Shown: positions 1 through 12,779 of the stretch, one piece after another
Numbering within the stretch: the stretch's first letter is position 1
Layout: every line of letters starts with the position of its first letter
Made by a program: the position numbers and the translations under genes
Notes under the pieces: model-generated
The model's input: only the letters and a program-made list of their open reading frames with translations
Databases searched by the model: none
Told to the model about the DNA's origin: nothing
DNA from: Citrus sinensis
Taxonomy: Eukaryota; Streptophyta; Magnoliopsida; Sapindales; Rutaceae
DNA: 64,000 nucleotides
NCBI RefSeq assembly: GCF_022201045.2
Contig: NC_068557.1
Location: forward strand, 18,081,501-18,145,500
Reading direction: 5' to 3'

Positions 1-247
1 TGATGCTTTTTTGACATTTGTATTTTCATGATTAAGAGTCTATTGGGACCGGTTTAGGTATTGTTTTTTCCTTCTTTTTTTTTTTTTTTTTTTGAAGTAA
101 CACATCCAAAATTTTTATTCACCTATTAGAACAAATATATGCCACAACGCAAGAGTTCCAAACGGTTCCTAATAGTCTCTATAACTACAAGAACAAAGGT
201 GACAATTCCTGTTATCTTCTTGTATTAGTTGTGTAAAATTTTGTTTA

Positions 248-1160
248 CATCCACATATGGCTTATTCATTAAACACGCTCTAAAAAAATAAATCAAACCA
301 TAGGCACTACTCATTTATTAAACATACTAAGGGTTAGTTTGGGATTGCAGTGGCTGATTAAATAAGTTGCTTTTACTGTACAGATGAAATAAACCGCTGA
401 TTAAAAAAGCAGCTTAGTATTTGATGAACTGTATTGTTACAGTTGCTGTGAGTTTGAAAAGCAGAGTACACGTATTTGGTAAATTTTATTATAAAAGTGT
501 TGTTTTATTATATAATGACCAAAATAAATATAAATTTAGATTACCTTTTATTTTTAGAGTATGTTTAATAAATTGTTTAGACATGCTTTTTTTTTTAAGT
601 AGTAAAATTACATAATGTGAAAAAAGAACTCAATTAAATAAAATCTAATGAGCTTCATAATCTATTAAATGAATTTGATAAAAATTCATTCTTATACATA
701 ATCCAAATTAAAAAAAATAGTAATATTTATTATATTCACATTAAATTAATAGTGGAGAGAACATACAATAGTTGTAGCAGTAATTTAATTGTGGGGGTAA
801 TATGATACTTAATGGTTATAGATTAGGGTTTATGGTAAAGTAAAATATAATTGTCTTTTATAAAGTATTAAGGTTATAATAAGAATTTTAAAAAGGTGCG
901 GTGACTTATTTAATAAACTGCTTCTAAAAAGACACCTCGTACATGGTTTTAAAAAGTGCTGTTAAAATGGAAAAAATTATGAAATAAACTACTTTTACAA
1001 AATTTACGAAACATTAGCTCTGTCAAAAATTATAAAATAAGCAGTTTATTGAATTTCAACTTCAATCTCAAACGAGACCTAACATACATGTGGTTTATTT
1101 ATTAAACACGCCAAAAACAAATAGGCACTATTGGTTTATTAAACATCTAATTGTGGTAAG
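248..1160. repeat. About 75-bp direct repeat flanking a MITE
   Basis: A block near 250-327 (containing cattaaacacgc and aggcactact) recurs near 1085-1160 (ttattaaacacgc, aggcactattgg). The two copies are in the same orientation and sit on either side of the MITE at 331-1079. The MITE therefore lies at or beside the junction of a short tandem duplication. Confidence 0.6.
331..1079. mobile_element. PIF/Harbinger-type (Tourist-like) MITE, 749 bp
   Basis: The left end reads GGGTTAGTTTGGGATTGCAG and the right end, reverse-complemented, reads GGTCTCGTTTGAGATTGAAG, giving imperfect terminal inverted repeats. The element is flanked by the trinucleotide TAA on both sides (328-330 and 1080-1082), the target duplication typical of PIF/Harbinger elements. 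The interior is AT-rich with short inverted motifs such as aataaactgc and gcagtttatt. The short open frame at 421-615 lies inside it, is low-complexity, and is not a credible gene. Confidence 0.75.
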
Positions 1161-3240
1161 TTATCAATAAATTTATTACATTTTTTTAATTATTATTTAG
1201 CTTAACGGAAACTCAATTCTTACTCTACTCATAAGTGGGATCCGAACCTTAAATCTCTTATTTTCACACTAGAGATTTTATATCTCAATTACATAGCACC
1301 CACACATGCAATACAATTATGCACGTTTGTGTTTAACCCACTCGAAATAATTTTAAATGTTTAATATGGATATAAATTCAATATTTATAATCACATCTAG
1401 CAAGTCAAACAACCACAACCACAACCAATACCAATAATTTAATAAATTTTAATTTAAAAAGATGACTCTTATCTCATAAAAAATCAAAACAGAAAAAAAA
1501 AATGACAATTGTATTGCAATTGTACTTTTAAAGTTTGAAACGAGTTCAAATGACAATAATATATCCCCGTTAAATAGGGGTTCATGGATTGAGATCTTGA
1601 ACATGAATTATTAATTGGATGACAAAAATATAATACAATTATTTGCGATATTTTTATGATAATCCAAAAATAAAAGTTTCATACCATATTCATAATGTGT
1701 TAACAACGTCATCACTTTTAACAGAAATTATCTGGGTGAAGTTATTCATGATTTTTTAATTTTAAAAAACACAAATTCTTAAATCGACCTGAATGATTTT
1801 TAAAGAAGATTTCAATTAGACAAACACCTTTTTTTAAAAAAAGAAAACAATTAAAATTAAGAAAAGAAAGAGTTGACATCTTTTTTTTTTTCCTTCAATA
1901 CAAATCTAAATATAACCCATTAAAGTAAAATCAAATCAAATCAAATCCAAAATCTATTTTTTTTAGAAACAAAAAATAAAACAGAAGAAAGATAAGAATT
2001 AAATAAAATCTATAATTATTTGTGCCATTTTCATAAATAAAAGGGGGTCCTGCATAGTTCTATTTACAATAACTTCAGTGAAACTAGAAGTTGACTCTAA
2101 TTTGGTAATACAGTAGATTTAAAACAATTGTTATTAGCTATTTTATAAAAATAATTAGTTGTAAAGAGAATTAATTAAATACTTGATAAAATTTATTTTT
2201 ATAAATGTTGCCAGTTTTAAAAACAAATATATGTACTTAGTAAATCTTACTATTAAATTATTGTAATAGTGTAAATAACTTAATTGGATATAATATTATA
2301 AAATTTATTTAAACATTTATAAACATATATATAAATCTTTTTTAAAAGATTTTATATTATTGATTTCTTTTTTAATTTGTTATATCAATAAATAATAATA
2401 ATAATAATAATAATAATCTCTTTAAAATTAATGATTTTATTACTTAATTAATAAAGATAATACATATAAAGATACATATAAAATTATATTAAACATAAAA
2501 TAATTCTCAAAAAAAAGATTTTAAAAAATGACTTCTTCTCTATTTTTCAAAATTCATTATAAAAAACAGTAATTTTACTAAAAATATTTTTTTAAAAAAA
2601 TTATCAAACACTAAAATATAAAAATATATTTTTTTAAAATTTATCAACACTAAAATTAATTTTTAACTTTTTAAAATTAATCTTAAATCTTTCTAAAGTA
2701 ATCAAAAGACTCATTATATTACGTATATTTGCGCCAATATAATTAGTTGTAAGTTAGAAAAAACCGAAAGCAAGACCTGAAAACGGCTCCATCACCAGGG
2801 GCGACACGGCAGATAGACATGCCCATCCGGCTCGACTCTCTATACATCTCCTTCTGCGTTTCCACTATTACCCCTGGCTCCGTTGAATATACACAGTGAC
2901 AGACAAGACAACAGTCATACGTAACTTCTGTTCATTCTCCTTTGTTATGCGCAGAGCAAGTGACTCAACCCCATTTGAGCATCCAGGGTCAATTTTGCGA
3001 AAAGTTTTACCAACCCTCCGTCTCGAGTCCCAAACTGTAAAATATATATATTTATAAAGTGACGATACAATTATAAATTTTTATATAAATTTATTTTATA
3101 TAAATTAATATGAAATTAATTTATTAATTAAATAAAAAATAAAAAATTATGTAAATTAAAAAATATTTAATTTAAATAATTATATTATATTATATTAATT
3201 TATATAAACATTTATGATTATTTAATTACTCATATTATTT
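1083..3240. other. AT-rich intergenic region
   Basis: No gene is seen. The stretch is strongly AT-rich with homopolymer runs and an (AAT)n microsatellite at about 2390-2417. At about 1185-1310 there is a possible old SINE-like fragment: read on the minus strand it has a B-box-like ggttcggatccc. The composition turns normal at 2750-3010, probably distal promoter of the gene at 3632. Confidence 0.5.
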
Positions 3241-3631
3241 ATACGTGTAGTAGAAGCGAAGTAAGAAACAGCCGCAGCAAAAAAACGTACAGCTCAGCAA
3301 AACTGGGTGGGCCTCACGTGCAAAGACTCAATAAAGAAACGGTACCAACCAAAAAAGCAAGCTGCAAATGCAGAGTCAGAAGTCAGTAGTCCCTCACCCA
3401 CACTCGCTGATTCTTCTTCTCACTGCTCAATACAAACCATGAAAGAAAAAGACGAAAAAGAACCAAAATTGAGTAGAGCAGTGTTACTGTTACCGTACTC
3501 ATCTATCTATCTCATCCTCACTCGCACCTCACCTAAACAAAAATACAAAAGTAAAAACAAAACCCACATTTCAGAATTCAGATTCGGTTCAGAGAACCCC
3601 AGTCCCATTCCCAGAGAGTTAATAATAAAAC

Positions 3632-4066
3632 ATGTGTTATGTGGGGAAAGCAACAAAGATCTTCATTTTCATAGTCACCGTGCTGGTGGTTCTGGGTCTC
3701 GTATTGGGGTTTGGTCTCTTGCGCCGTAGCATCCAAAAATCTCATGAATGCTCCGGTGACTCTTGCCATTCACCTTCACCACCTATGCTCTACCCAAACC
3801 CCATTCCCAATCCCAATTCCCCCAGTTCAAACACTAGCCCTACCCCACCTAGCCCTGGCATTGGCTCGACGACTCCGCCTGGCCCACAATCTCCAAATCC
3901 CAGCTCAAACCCACCTGCCCCACTTACCTCGATTGCCCCTCCTCCGCCACCAATGCTGACGTCACCACCGCCTCCGTCGCAGCAGCAGGTTATCACCACT
4001 GCGGCGCCGCCGCCGGGCAGTCCATCAAATCTCGTGTTGGTGAGTCCTGGCCCGGCGAACGGTTAG
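3632..4066 (+). CDS. Small proline-rich single-pass membrane protein
   Basis: Single-exon gene of 144 residues; I do not recognise a named family. Residues about 9-29 form a strong hydrophobic segment rich in Val, Leu, Ile and Phe. It is followed by a basic LLRRS stretch and a paired-cysteine motif (CSGDSC). The remaining about 100 residues are rich in Pro and Ser, with PPSP, PPPPP and SPPPP blocks like extensin or arabinogalactan segments. The likely topology is a short cytosolic N-terminus, a membrane anchor or uncleaved signal, and a wall-facing proline-rich tail. This ATG was chosen because it places the hydrophobic segment at the N-terminus and stays open to a stop beyond the repeat region. 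The upstream 3245-3631 has the mixed composition of a 5' UTR. A longer overlapping frame from 3307 runs across that UTR and is less likely. Base composition is clearly less AT-rich than the surroundings, supporting a real gene. Confidence 0.65.
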   Translation: MCYVGKATKIFIFIVTVLVVLGLVLGFGLLRRSIQKSHECSGDSCHSPSPPMLYPNPIPNPNSPSSNTSPTPPSPGIGSTTPPGPQSPNPSSNPPAPLTSIAPPPPPMLTSPPPPSQQQVITTAAPPPGSPSNLVLVSPGPANG

Positions 4067-5165
4067 TTTGGTTGGTTTAGGCTCATTCGATTAATCATTT
4101 GTCGTTAGATTATTTTATTTTAATGGCATCGTGTTAATTTGGATCAATTTTCGGGTGAGATTGTACAGATCAATAGATGAGTAGTTTTTACTTTTCTATT
4201 ATCGAGATTTAGATTTTTACCCACCTGTGACTTGTGACTTGTGACTTATCCTTCAATTCAAGAGTAGTGAAATTTACAAGTATTTTCTATGCATATGCTA
4301 CAATCAAGCTGATCCCCAGTGGTCTCAAGATTTCTTTATGTCACAAATTGGGAAAAGGAAGAAACTAAAGATTAACTAAGAGAGTTAAAGAATGTGCTTG
4401 GTAGAATGGTAAATGGAGTATTAAAGTGGGTAGATCAAAAGGTTTTGAAGGGCTAAATAAAGAATCCGATGATACAATTTGTCTTGTTTTTTTGTACAGC
4501 AGAAAAAAATAACTTCTGCGACAGGTAAGGTAATCGTTGTTTGTTTTTGTGATCTCCTGCTTAGTTTCTTCTGGTGGGTTCCAACCACCAAGGAATCTTC
4601 AAAGCTGTAACTGTGACTCTGTCAGTTGATTTACAATTTTTCTTTTTCTTTTTCTTTTTTTTTTGAATATGTACGTAATTTACAGATTAATACCATTCAA
4701 AAAAAAATTGTAGTTGGTAAAAATTAATCGACTGATAAGAGTGTGTGTACACACAGACACACACGTCTTTTTATTTATGCAATGGAAAAGTTCCTTGTTC
4801 ATTTCCTCGTTATGATTTCACTGCATGTAATGATTTACCAAACCAAAGGCATCATCCGATTTTAGCCGGTGAGATGAGATGAAATAATTCTCTGCGGTGG
4901 GAGAGAATATGTTATGGTACGAGGGTCACACTCACAGCACATCAATCACCAACACTAGGCCCCTTCTTTCCATTGGGTTTCGCGCTTGCCGCTTGGATTG
5001 GAGCCCCACTGGGACTATGAGTATTGCTCCATAATTCTTATAGAACCCCTCTTTTGTCTTTCTATAACCCTCTTTCTAACTCTTACACCCACAAAACTAA
5101 TTAACAAACAACAGTTTTTTTTTTTTCTTCAATAACTTTACATTTTACATTTTAATCAATGTGAT
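4067..5165. other. 3' flank of the proline-rich gene
   Basis: No coding potential is evident. At about 4500-4540 a tract ending in ttgtacag is followed by a short segment and ggtaag. This could be a small spliced UTR exon of the upstream gene, but nothing in it codes convincingly. A dinucleotide-rich tract (gtgtgtgtacacacagacacacac) lies near 4741. Confidence 0.4.
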
Positions 5166-5173
5166 TCTACTAA

Positions 5174-5989
5174 CAGGGGCGGCATTAAAGCATTTGGAGT
5201 TTTAGGTAAGTTATTTTTATGAGGTCTCTTTTTATTTTATAACTTTAATACTCAAATAAATACAAAAGAGTTCAATATTCATTCAATCTTTAATTCTTGA
5301 ATTCTAACAATAATCAAGAAGATTATAAAAAAATTTCAAAAATAAAATCTACAAAAATAGTCAAGAAGATATCAGTTTTATTTCCATTAGAGCCATTACA
5401 AAAATAAACAAGAATAATACTATTTTCTAATAGAATATTTAGAATAGTAGCACATAAAAAGTTGAAATTATGAATTGATGATCAAATAATGGATACGAAC
5501 TTTATATTTCAAGATACCATTTTTTTTAAATAAACCAATAAATGAAATAATTTTCTTTGTAGAGAAAAGTTCAAGAAATTTATTCACCTTTTGATTTTTG
5601 AGATTATGAGGTTTTTAATAGAAATTAAAAGGAACAATAAAAGTCAAAGATTGTAATATTAAGTAATTAAGTTTTTATAGGAAAATGAAAATGTAAAGAA
5701 TTTATTTTTTTTTGGTAGAAAGAAACAAAATTAATGGTTAGATAATAGTATTAATTATATCTCTTTAATATTAAGATTACCAAATATAGACTTTCTATAA
5801 AAAAAGAATTATTAATTGTAGGATAAATATTAATTAGAGAAATGTCTAATAGGCTTTTCTAAAATACGTAATTTAAAAAAATCTTTACTAATTACGAAAT
5901 TATTAAGAAAATACTAAAAAAATAAGGTCTTCTCAAAATAAGAGATCTTAGATGACCGCCTTATTCGTCTATACTTAAAGCCACTTATG
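5174..5989. mobile_element. hAT-like non-autonomous element, 816 bp
   Basis: The ends are CAGGGGCGGCATTAAAG on the left and, reverse-complemented, CATAAGTGGCTTTAAG on the right. The flanking 8-bp sequence TCTACTAA is identical at 5166-5173 and 5990-5997. CA/TG termini and an 8-bp target duplication are hAT hallmarks. No transposase reading frame remains. Confidence 0.7.
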
Positions 5990-7005
5990 TCTACTAATAT
6001 ATTTTTATCTTATCAGTCTCTTCATCCATTTTAATTTTTTATACAACTTAAAAGAATAATTTTTTCTTAATCATTTCTTTGTATATGAAGTTTTTTTAAA
6101 AAGTTATAGATTAACTATTTAATTTTTTTTAACTAGTTAAATCAAATAAATATATATGTTGTTTTTTAAGTTAAATATGATTTAATCATTTTTAAATTTT
6201 ATGATTTGGAGTTAGAGTGGAAGAATCAAAAAATTTAGAAAAGGTTAATTTTTTGATACCTCCATTGATGTTTGGCTTTGTTACACTAGGAGATAATTAA
6301 TTCATATATTAACATATCACCCCCTTAATGTATATAAGCATTAGAGTGCAGTTTGATAGTTAAGGGTAGTAACGTAATTGCAAAAAATTACATTTTTTTA
6401 GCTAACGATGATGAGATGCTAGTGCGAATAGACTTAGGCTTTTGCATCGAATAACACGAACTAGATCTTGATCTTGAGTCGTACATGGAATCATATTTCG
6501 ATGATGAAACTTCTCTTTTGCAGCTTGATTCATACGAACTCGAGCTTGAGTTCAACAACACAAAAGTAGGAGATAACGAAGAAGAATTATCGGTGGTCAT
6601 GGATTTTCTTCGAACAACGTCTTTATTTTCAAAAAGTAACCTTCTTCTTTGTCCACCTCTCAATTATGCAAGCTCTTGATAACGTACTACTATCCATATT
6701 GCCTTGTCAAGCCATTATCATGTTGCTTCTTCCTCATTCTTTATGATAAATCAGCTCTCTGTCTCCCGCACCACCAATTTTATTACCATTTGATTCACCG
6801 ATCGAACGGTAGATAACATCAAGAAGAGTTGAAGTGAAAGAAGGGTTGTCTTTTTTGCTTCTTCTTTGATGGTGATGATATTGAGCTCTCAATATCATAT
6901 AGGGCTATATAATGTAATAGAGAATTAAGATATACACAAAGTAATAAAAAACAGTAGCTATCTTTTTTTTTAAAAAAAAATGAAATGATGAAATAACAAA
7001 ATATG

Positions 7006-7722
7006 TATTGGGTCCATCTCATTTAAGGCCCAAAAGCCCAAAAGCCCAAAGTCCAAAGTCCAAAAAGGCTTGCTTGATGTGCAATTAACATTAAACTTTA
7101 GACTTGATGAAAATTGCCATGAAATTTGGCTTTAAAAGGTGAGCGACTGACTTAATTTGTGATATCGCAAAAAGACGAGTGAAGAAAAGATGAGAGAAAG
7201 AACAATGGCGTGAGATTAGATTTGGGGGCTAGGATTTCAATATTTTATTGGACGATTGGAAGGCGAAATTAACTCCATTTTCTCCCAAATTTTGAGGGCA
7301 AATTTCTGGCATCACCCTCTACAATCTTACTAGTTTTGATTTTGATTTTTATTTTATCCTCTCGTTGGCTGTTATTTCAGATACCCACTTGTTAGAGAGA
7401 AAATTATTAGGTTGTTACTGTGAGCAAAAAATATTGAGATTCTTGATATTGTTAGCCTCTAGTATTATCTAGAGAAGAATTTGTGTTGTAATCCCATTAA
7501 TATAGTGAAAAATTATATCGGACTACAGTCCCATGGTTTTTCCCACTTTGAGTTTTTCACATAAAAATCTGTGTATTTTGTGGTTAGTTTTTTCTTTGGA
7601 TTGCGTTGGTTTATTTTTCTGCCTATTTATTTGTGGTATACATCCTATTTTAATCACACAAAGAGGAAAGAGCTTCATTTTCGTTTAATTTACAATTGCC
7701 TGTGGTAGTCCTTTTCCTAATA
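7006..7722 (+). repeat. 5' LTR of Copia element 1
   Basis: 717 bp beginning TATTGGGTCCATCTC and ending cctaata. It is collinear with the 3' LTR at 14455-15151 but several percent diverged, with both terminal dinucleotides mutated. It is followed directly by the tRNA-Met primer-binding site. Confidence 0.85.
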
Positions 7723-7998
7723 TAGTGGTATCAGAGCTTCAGGTTTTATATTTTTATTACTTGTGTGGTTGAGATGGAGAAGTCCTCGGCATGCATGTTC
7801 AAAATTGAAATCATGCAATTATGGTATTTAGAAGTCTAGGATGGAAGATTTGCTGTATATAAAAGACTTACATGAACCCATTAAAGGCGAAGAAGGTAGA
7901 CCCGCCGATTTAAATGATAAGATTTATGGATTGATCAAAGTGTGTACCACCATGTAGCGAAGGAATCCAGGGTTGATGTTCTTTGAAGAAAATTAGAG

Positions 7999-8322
7999 AT
8001 GATTTATGAGCAACCAACAGCACATAATAAAACCAATCTGATGAAAAGGTTTGTTAACTTGAAATACAAGGAGGGGTGCAGTATAATTGAAAACACTAGT
8101 GAGTTTCAGGACTTGATTGATCAGCTAACTGCTATAAAAATTATTCTAGATGATGAGTTACAAGCATTGTTGTTGCTCAATTCTTTGTCTGATAGTTGGA
8201 AAACATTAGTGGTGTCAGTGAATAATTCAGCGTCGAACGGGAAATTAACCTTGGATATGGTTACAGATAGGCTGCAGAATGAACAATCTAGAAAAAAGAG
8301 TGTTGAAGCAATTTCCCTCTAA
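7999..8322 (+). pseudogene. Copia gag fragment (element 1)
   Basis: An open stretch of 107 residues matches the UBN2-type gag of plant Copia elements. It has a LKYKEG-like segment, an FQDLIDQL segment, LLNSLSDSW (the usual LL.SLP.SW motif) and a C-terminal LTLDMVTDRLQNEQ. The upstream part of gag from about 7773 is interrupted by stops. Downstream at about 8437-8490 a zinc-knuckle remnant (CFHCQK) is present but is broken by a frameshift. Relic of the virus-like-particle protein; no cellular role inferred. Confidence 0.8.
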
Positions 8323-8573
8323 GTCAGATGCACTCATTTCAGAAAAGTAAGAAAGACGAGGGAAAAGCCAAAGTAGAAATTCTTGTCAACAGAACAATGA
8401 TAACTCCAGAGGAAGATCGAAGTCTTAGAGGAGAAACATGAAGTGCTTTCATTGTCAAAAAAATGGGTCATATTAAAAGGGAGTGCAGATTGTGGAAAAG
8501 AGAACATGCGAAAAAAAAGAGTGATGCTTAGAAAAATGACAAAGAGAACACTGCAGCCATAGTTGATGGTGAT

Positions 8574-9565
8574 TTGGGTATTGTTTATGATGAGAGCTTA
8601 GTAAATCTCACTTGTCATACCAATGATTGGGTGATTGATTCGGATACTTCGTTTTATGTTATTGCACATCGTGATTACTTTACATCCTGTGTTAATGGTG
8701 AGTATGACCATGTTCAGATGGGAAATGAGGGGGCATCCAAGATTGTAGGCATATGAAATGTTTACTCGGAAACCAGCATTGGCTGTAAGTTATTGCTTAA
8801 AAATGTCAGACATGTATCAAATATTCGCCTTAATTTGATCTCTACAGGTAAGCTTAATGATGATGGTTATATTAACCGATTTGGTGAAGGAAAATGAAAG
8901 TTCACCAAAGGCTCTCTAGTGTTAGCTAAGAAGAGGAAAGTAAACACTCTTAATGTGATAGAAGCCAAGATCAAGAAAGAAGATATGAATGTGGCTGTAA
9001 AAGATTTTGACATTAAGACATGGCACAAACGGCTTGGTCACATTGGTGAGAAAGGATTAGAAACTCTTGCTAGAAAATGATTTTTACTTAGTTTCGCAAG
9101 TATGTCCCTCAAGACTTGTATTCATTGCTTAGCAGGAAAAAACACATAGAGTAGCTTTTAAAAGCTTTTCTCTATTTAAAAAGTCACAAATTCTTAATTT
9201 GATTCACATTGATGTTTGCATGATGCAAAGTAGATCAATAGAAGGTGCACTTTATTTTGTGACTTTTGTTGATGACTGTTCTAAAAAAGTGTGGGCTTTT
9301 GCTTTGAAATCTAAAGATTAGGTGCTTGATATGTTTAAATTCTTCCATGCTTATGCTGAGAAAGAGATAGAAAAAAAATTAATAGTGGTGAGTACAAATG
9401 GTCATTTGAGCAATATTGTAGATTCCATGGAATAAGACTTGAGAAGACTGTACCAAAAACCCTCAGTAGAATGGTGTTGGAGAAAGGATGAATAGAATAA
9501 TTGAAGAGAGGGTCAGGTGTATGCTTTCTGATGCCAAGCTTCCTAAATCTTTCTGAGCAGAGGCT
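8574..9565 (+). pseudogene. Copia protease and integrase remnant (element 1)
   Basis: The protease motif survives as WVIDSDTSFYV, where active elements have a D-S/T-G catalytic triad; the glycine is replaced. A GAG-pre-integrase HxxH/CxxC region follows (WHKRLGHIGEKGLETLARK), then integrase-core stretches (HIDVC, FVDDCSKKVW). Several stops and frameshifts break the reading. The integrase is cut at about 9572 by an inserted sequence and resumes near 11440 with an RAYVHIPKDKRLKLDSKAKE segment. Confidence 0.8.
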
Positions 9566-9758
9566 ATTGATTGACACTAAAAAATGTACATTTAATAAGG
9601 ATAAAATTATTAGTTTTTCACTTATTGTGTCGATTAATGCGCTCATTATTTCTAAATTATTTTAATACTCCCCAAATATATTTTAAGTTAAATTAATTCG
9701 TAATATGTTAATTTTTATCTTATAAATATTTTTTCAGGAATAAAGATGGAATTGGAGT

Positions 9759-10433
9759 TAGGCTTGGCAAAATCCGGGTCCGGTCCGGGTTTTGGTGTTG
9801 CCCGGAACCGGACCGGATGAGAGAAATGCAAGCCCGGACCCGGGTTAAAATCCGGTTTTTTCGGGTGCGGTCCGGGCTTGAGCCCGGCACCTTCCGGGTC
9901 CGGGTTTTGATCCGGGCTTTTTAAACCCGCATGTGATAACTTCAATTTTTTTTTCAATTTTTTTCTTCAATTTTTTTTTTCATTTCTCTAACAATGCAAA
10001 TTTTAAAAAAGAAAATAATCAAATAAACTCATTCAATCTCAAACTTTAAAAAAGAAAATAGTCAAATACAAATATATAACACATTAACAATGCAAAATTT
10101 GCACAAATGATAAATAAAAATTATTTCAATCTACTTTCTAATACCTAAATTCATCTAATTTCTAACTTAAACTCATTCAATCTATATTTAAAATAAATAA
10201 ATTAAATTCAACAACACAATAATCACACAATAAATTTAAATAACATCCAACATATCATAAATTCATAATTATATATTTATATATAATATATTTATTTTTT
10301 AAATTTATTAAAAAATCGGGTCCGGTCCGGGTTCCGGGTTTTTTGTGTTGAACCCTGACCCGGGCCCGGAAATGTCCGGGTTTGAGAATTTCAAACCCGG
10401 ATCCGGTCCGGGCGGGCTTTTTTGACACCCCTA
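9759..10433. mobile_element. hAT-like MITE with CCGG-rich subterminal repeats
   Basis: The ends are TAGGCTTGGCAAAATCC and, reverse-complemented, TAGGGGTGTCAAAAAAGC. The flanking 8-mers attggagt (9751-9758) and attggaat (10434-10441) differ at one base. Both subterminal regions (about 9770-9930 and 10315-10420) are packed with variants of CCGGGTCCGG and CCGGAACCGG in both orientations, making GC-rich islands in an AT-rich genome. The middle is plain AT-rich DNA. Confidence 0.7.
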
Positions 10434-10441
10434 ATTGGAAT

Positions 10442-11325
10442 TGAAAGCGGGAACAAAGAAGGACATTTGGAGCAATTTAGAATTAATCAATCGATGAGAT
10501 GTTATTAAAAATAAATAAAAAATAAAAAAAGATTGGCAAGTTTTAGCATTTGGAGGCCCGTGAGAAGCGCTTGAGCTTCTAACATCTCTGATTATTAAAA
10601 CTCTGATTATTAGGTGGCCTTTTTATTTTGGTTTAAATAATTTTATTTTATTAAAAATTAATTATATCATATCTTAGGATCTAAGGACAGTTAAGGTCAA
10701 TTTTCCCTAGCATTAGAACTATGTTTACCTAAAAAAAAAAAAGAGTGGGACTATTGGCACCCCTTTATTTATCTCTTACCCCATTTGTATAATTACAATT
10801 ATATCCTAAATTAAAATTACGAGAATAGACAAATTATAGAAGAGTCTAATTGAATGCATAAATGATTTCAAAGCTTTTTAAATTAACTCGCAATTTTTTC
10901 ACACAGAAAGAAAGTAGGTGAAAAAGATAAAGAATCTTATAAAAATTTCAAAGAAAAAAAAATCTTTACAACACCTGGTGCAATTTTTAGTCCCAATAAC
11001 TTTAGGCATACAAAAGAGTCGATTATGTGGTTTCCACCATTTACAACGATGAAAAATCAATATTGTCGATGATTTATCATAAATCTTGTGAATCACATTA
11101 CCAAAGAATCCTTAGCACTCTCCCTTCTTGTTTACATATTCAAACCCAACATCATATCAATCACAGTACTCATATGACAATTGAGAGAACAAGTCTAAAT
11201 GTTGAAATAAATTCACCTTCTTAATTATGCTCAATGTGAAGATTGAGAGAAAATTATATGGGACATTGAATTATACGTAAATTACAGTAAGAAAAAAAAC
11301 ATTAATTTTTTATTAGAAGTTGTCA
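10442..11325. other. Non-coding part of the insertion
   Basis: No gene is seen. At about 10748 the motif gggactattggcacccc occurs, and an inverted relative lies at about 15930 (ggggtgccaatagtc). These are probably ends of another MITE family, but no complete element could be bounded. Confidence 0.35.
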
Positions 11326-11937
11326 ATTGATTCACATAAATATAAAAAAATTCTAAGAAATGTTGTTTGACATATGAGCTCTATTAAATGGCAAATTACT
11401 TAAGAGAGTTTGAATCAGGAAAGATGTTTCTTATAAACGTTTAGGAGTGTTTAGCTGCAGAGCATATGTTCACATTCCTAAAGATAAAAGATTAAAGCTT
11501 GATAGTAAAGCCAAAGAAACATTTTCTTAGGCTATGGGCATGAAGAATTTGGGTAAAGATTATGAGATTCAGTAGTAAGCAAATTGATCAGAAATAGAGA
11601 TGTTATGTTGTTTTAAGATCAGATAGTTGGTAATGTAAAGAATAGTGATGAGTCTCAGTCATCCCCAGAGATTCCTATTATTCCAACTTCAGTTTCTCCA
11701 CCTATAGTTCATGATGATCATGGGGGAGCTGGAGAGGATAATAATGATACTCTAAGAGAATCAGTTAACCAGGCACCTCCAGAACCACCAGCACCACCAG
11801 TTGAGCCAAAATTGAGAAGATCCACCAGAGACCGATGACCTTCCATTAGATATCCTCCGAATATGTGATGCTTACATATGGAGGGGAGCCAGAATGTTTT
11901 GAAGAAGTCATGTCTTACCAGTATAAAAATGAATGAG

Positions 11938-12535
11938 AAAGCCATGCAAGAGGAGATAAAATCTTTTAATGAGAACCATACTTATGACTTAAAGAAGTTG
12001 CCTAAGAGAAAGAGGGGACTAAAAAACAAATGAGTTTATAGGTTGAAGACTGAAATAACTCAACAACGGTATAAGACTAAATTATTTGTGAAGGGTTTTG
12101 GTCAAAAGAAATGTGTTGATTTTGAAGAAATATTTTCTCCTATGGTGAAGATGTCTTCTATTCGATTGTTCTGAGATTAGCAACTAGCTTGAACTTGGAG
12201 ATTGAATAGCTTGATGTAAAGACAATTTGCTTACACGGTGACTTAGAGGAGAAAATATTCATGGAGCAACTTAAAGGGTTCAATGTCAAAGACAAAGAAT
12301 AACTTGTGTGCAAGTTGAAGAAATGTTTGTATAGGTTGAAACATGCACCAAGGCAGTGGTACAAGAAGTTTGATTTTTTCATGGAGAATCATGGTTTCAG
12401 CAAGACTATGTGCGACCATTATGTTTTTGTGAAGAAGTTTGGTGATAATGATTTCATCATTCTTTTGCTTTATGTGGATGACATGTTGATTGTTGGCCAA
12501 GATGCTAATAAGATTACAATCTGAAAAGAGAGATC
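11938..12535 (+). pseudogene. Copia reverse transcriptase remnant (element 1)
   Basis: The reading recovers typical Copia RT blocks: EEIKSFNENHTYDL near the start, FVKGFGQK, and then an open stretch (12306-12524) with CLYRLKHAPRQWYKKF and the catalytic LYVDDMLIVG box. At least three stops or frameshifts interrupt the domain before 12306 and one follows it. Confidence 0.8.
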
Positions 12536-12779
12536 TTAGCAAGTCTTTTGCAATGAAGAACTTGGGACCAGTGAAACAGATCTTAGCATGAAGATTTCTC
12601 GTGATAGAAAATTTGGGAAATCATAATTATCTCAAAAAGCATATGTTGAAAGGATTCTTGAAAGATTTAACATGAGCAAGGCAAAATCTGTTTGTTCTCC
12701 ACTTGCGGGCCATTTCAAGCTTAGTTCCGAGCATTATTCTACAAGTGAGAAGAGAAACAAGAGATGAGATGAGTTCCTT

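Larger units (their letters stand above)
9573..11325. mobile_element. Unclassified insertion within Copia integrase
   Basis: Copia similarity stops at about 9572 and resumes after about 11325. A 7-bp direct repeat attgatt flanks the interval (9566-9572 and 11326-11332) and both ends begin TGACA in inverted orientation. No convincing coding sequence is present. A hAT-like element (9759-10433) lies inside. The sequence CACTA near the left end suggested a CACTA transposon, but no matching TAGTG end was found, so the class is open. Confidence 0.4.

Noticed and set aside
1185..1310. Possible SINE fragment with a B-box-like motif
   Set aside because: No convincing A box, tail or target duplication, so it was kept only as a remark in the intergenic entry.
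3307..3729. A 140-residue open frame overlapping the start of the proline-rich gene
   Set aside because: It translates UTR-like sequence, has no family resemblance, and overlaps a better-supported frame that begins with a membrane segment.
9574..9590. CACTA at the left end of an insertion in Copia element 1, suggesting a CACTA transposon
   Set aside because: No inverted TAGTG end and no 3-bp target duplication were found; a 7-bp flank fits better with another class.
9715..9957. An open frame rich in PGP/PDP repeats
   Set aside because: It is a translation of the CCGG-type subterminal repeats of a hAT-like element, not a protein.
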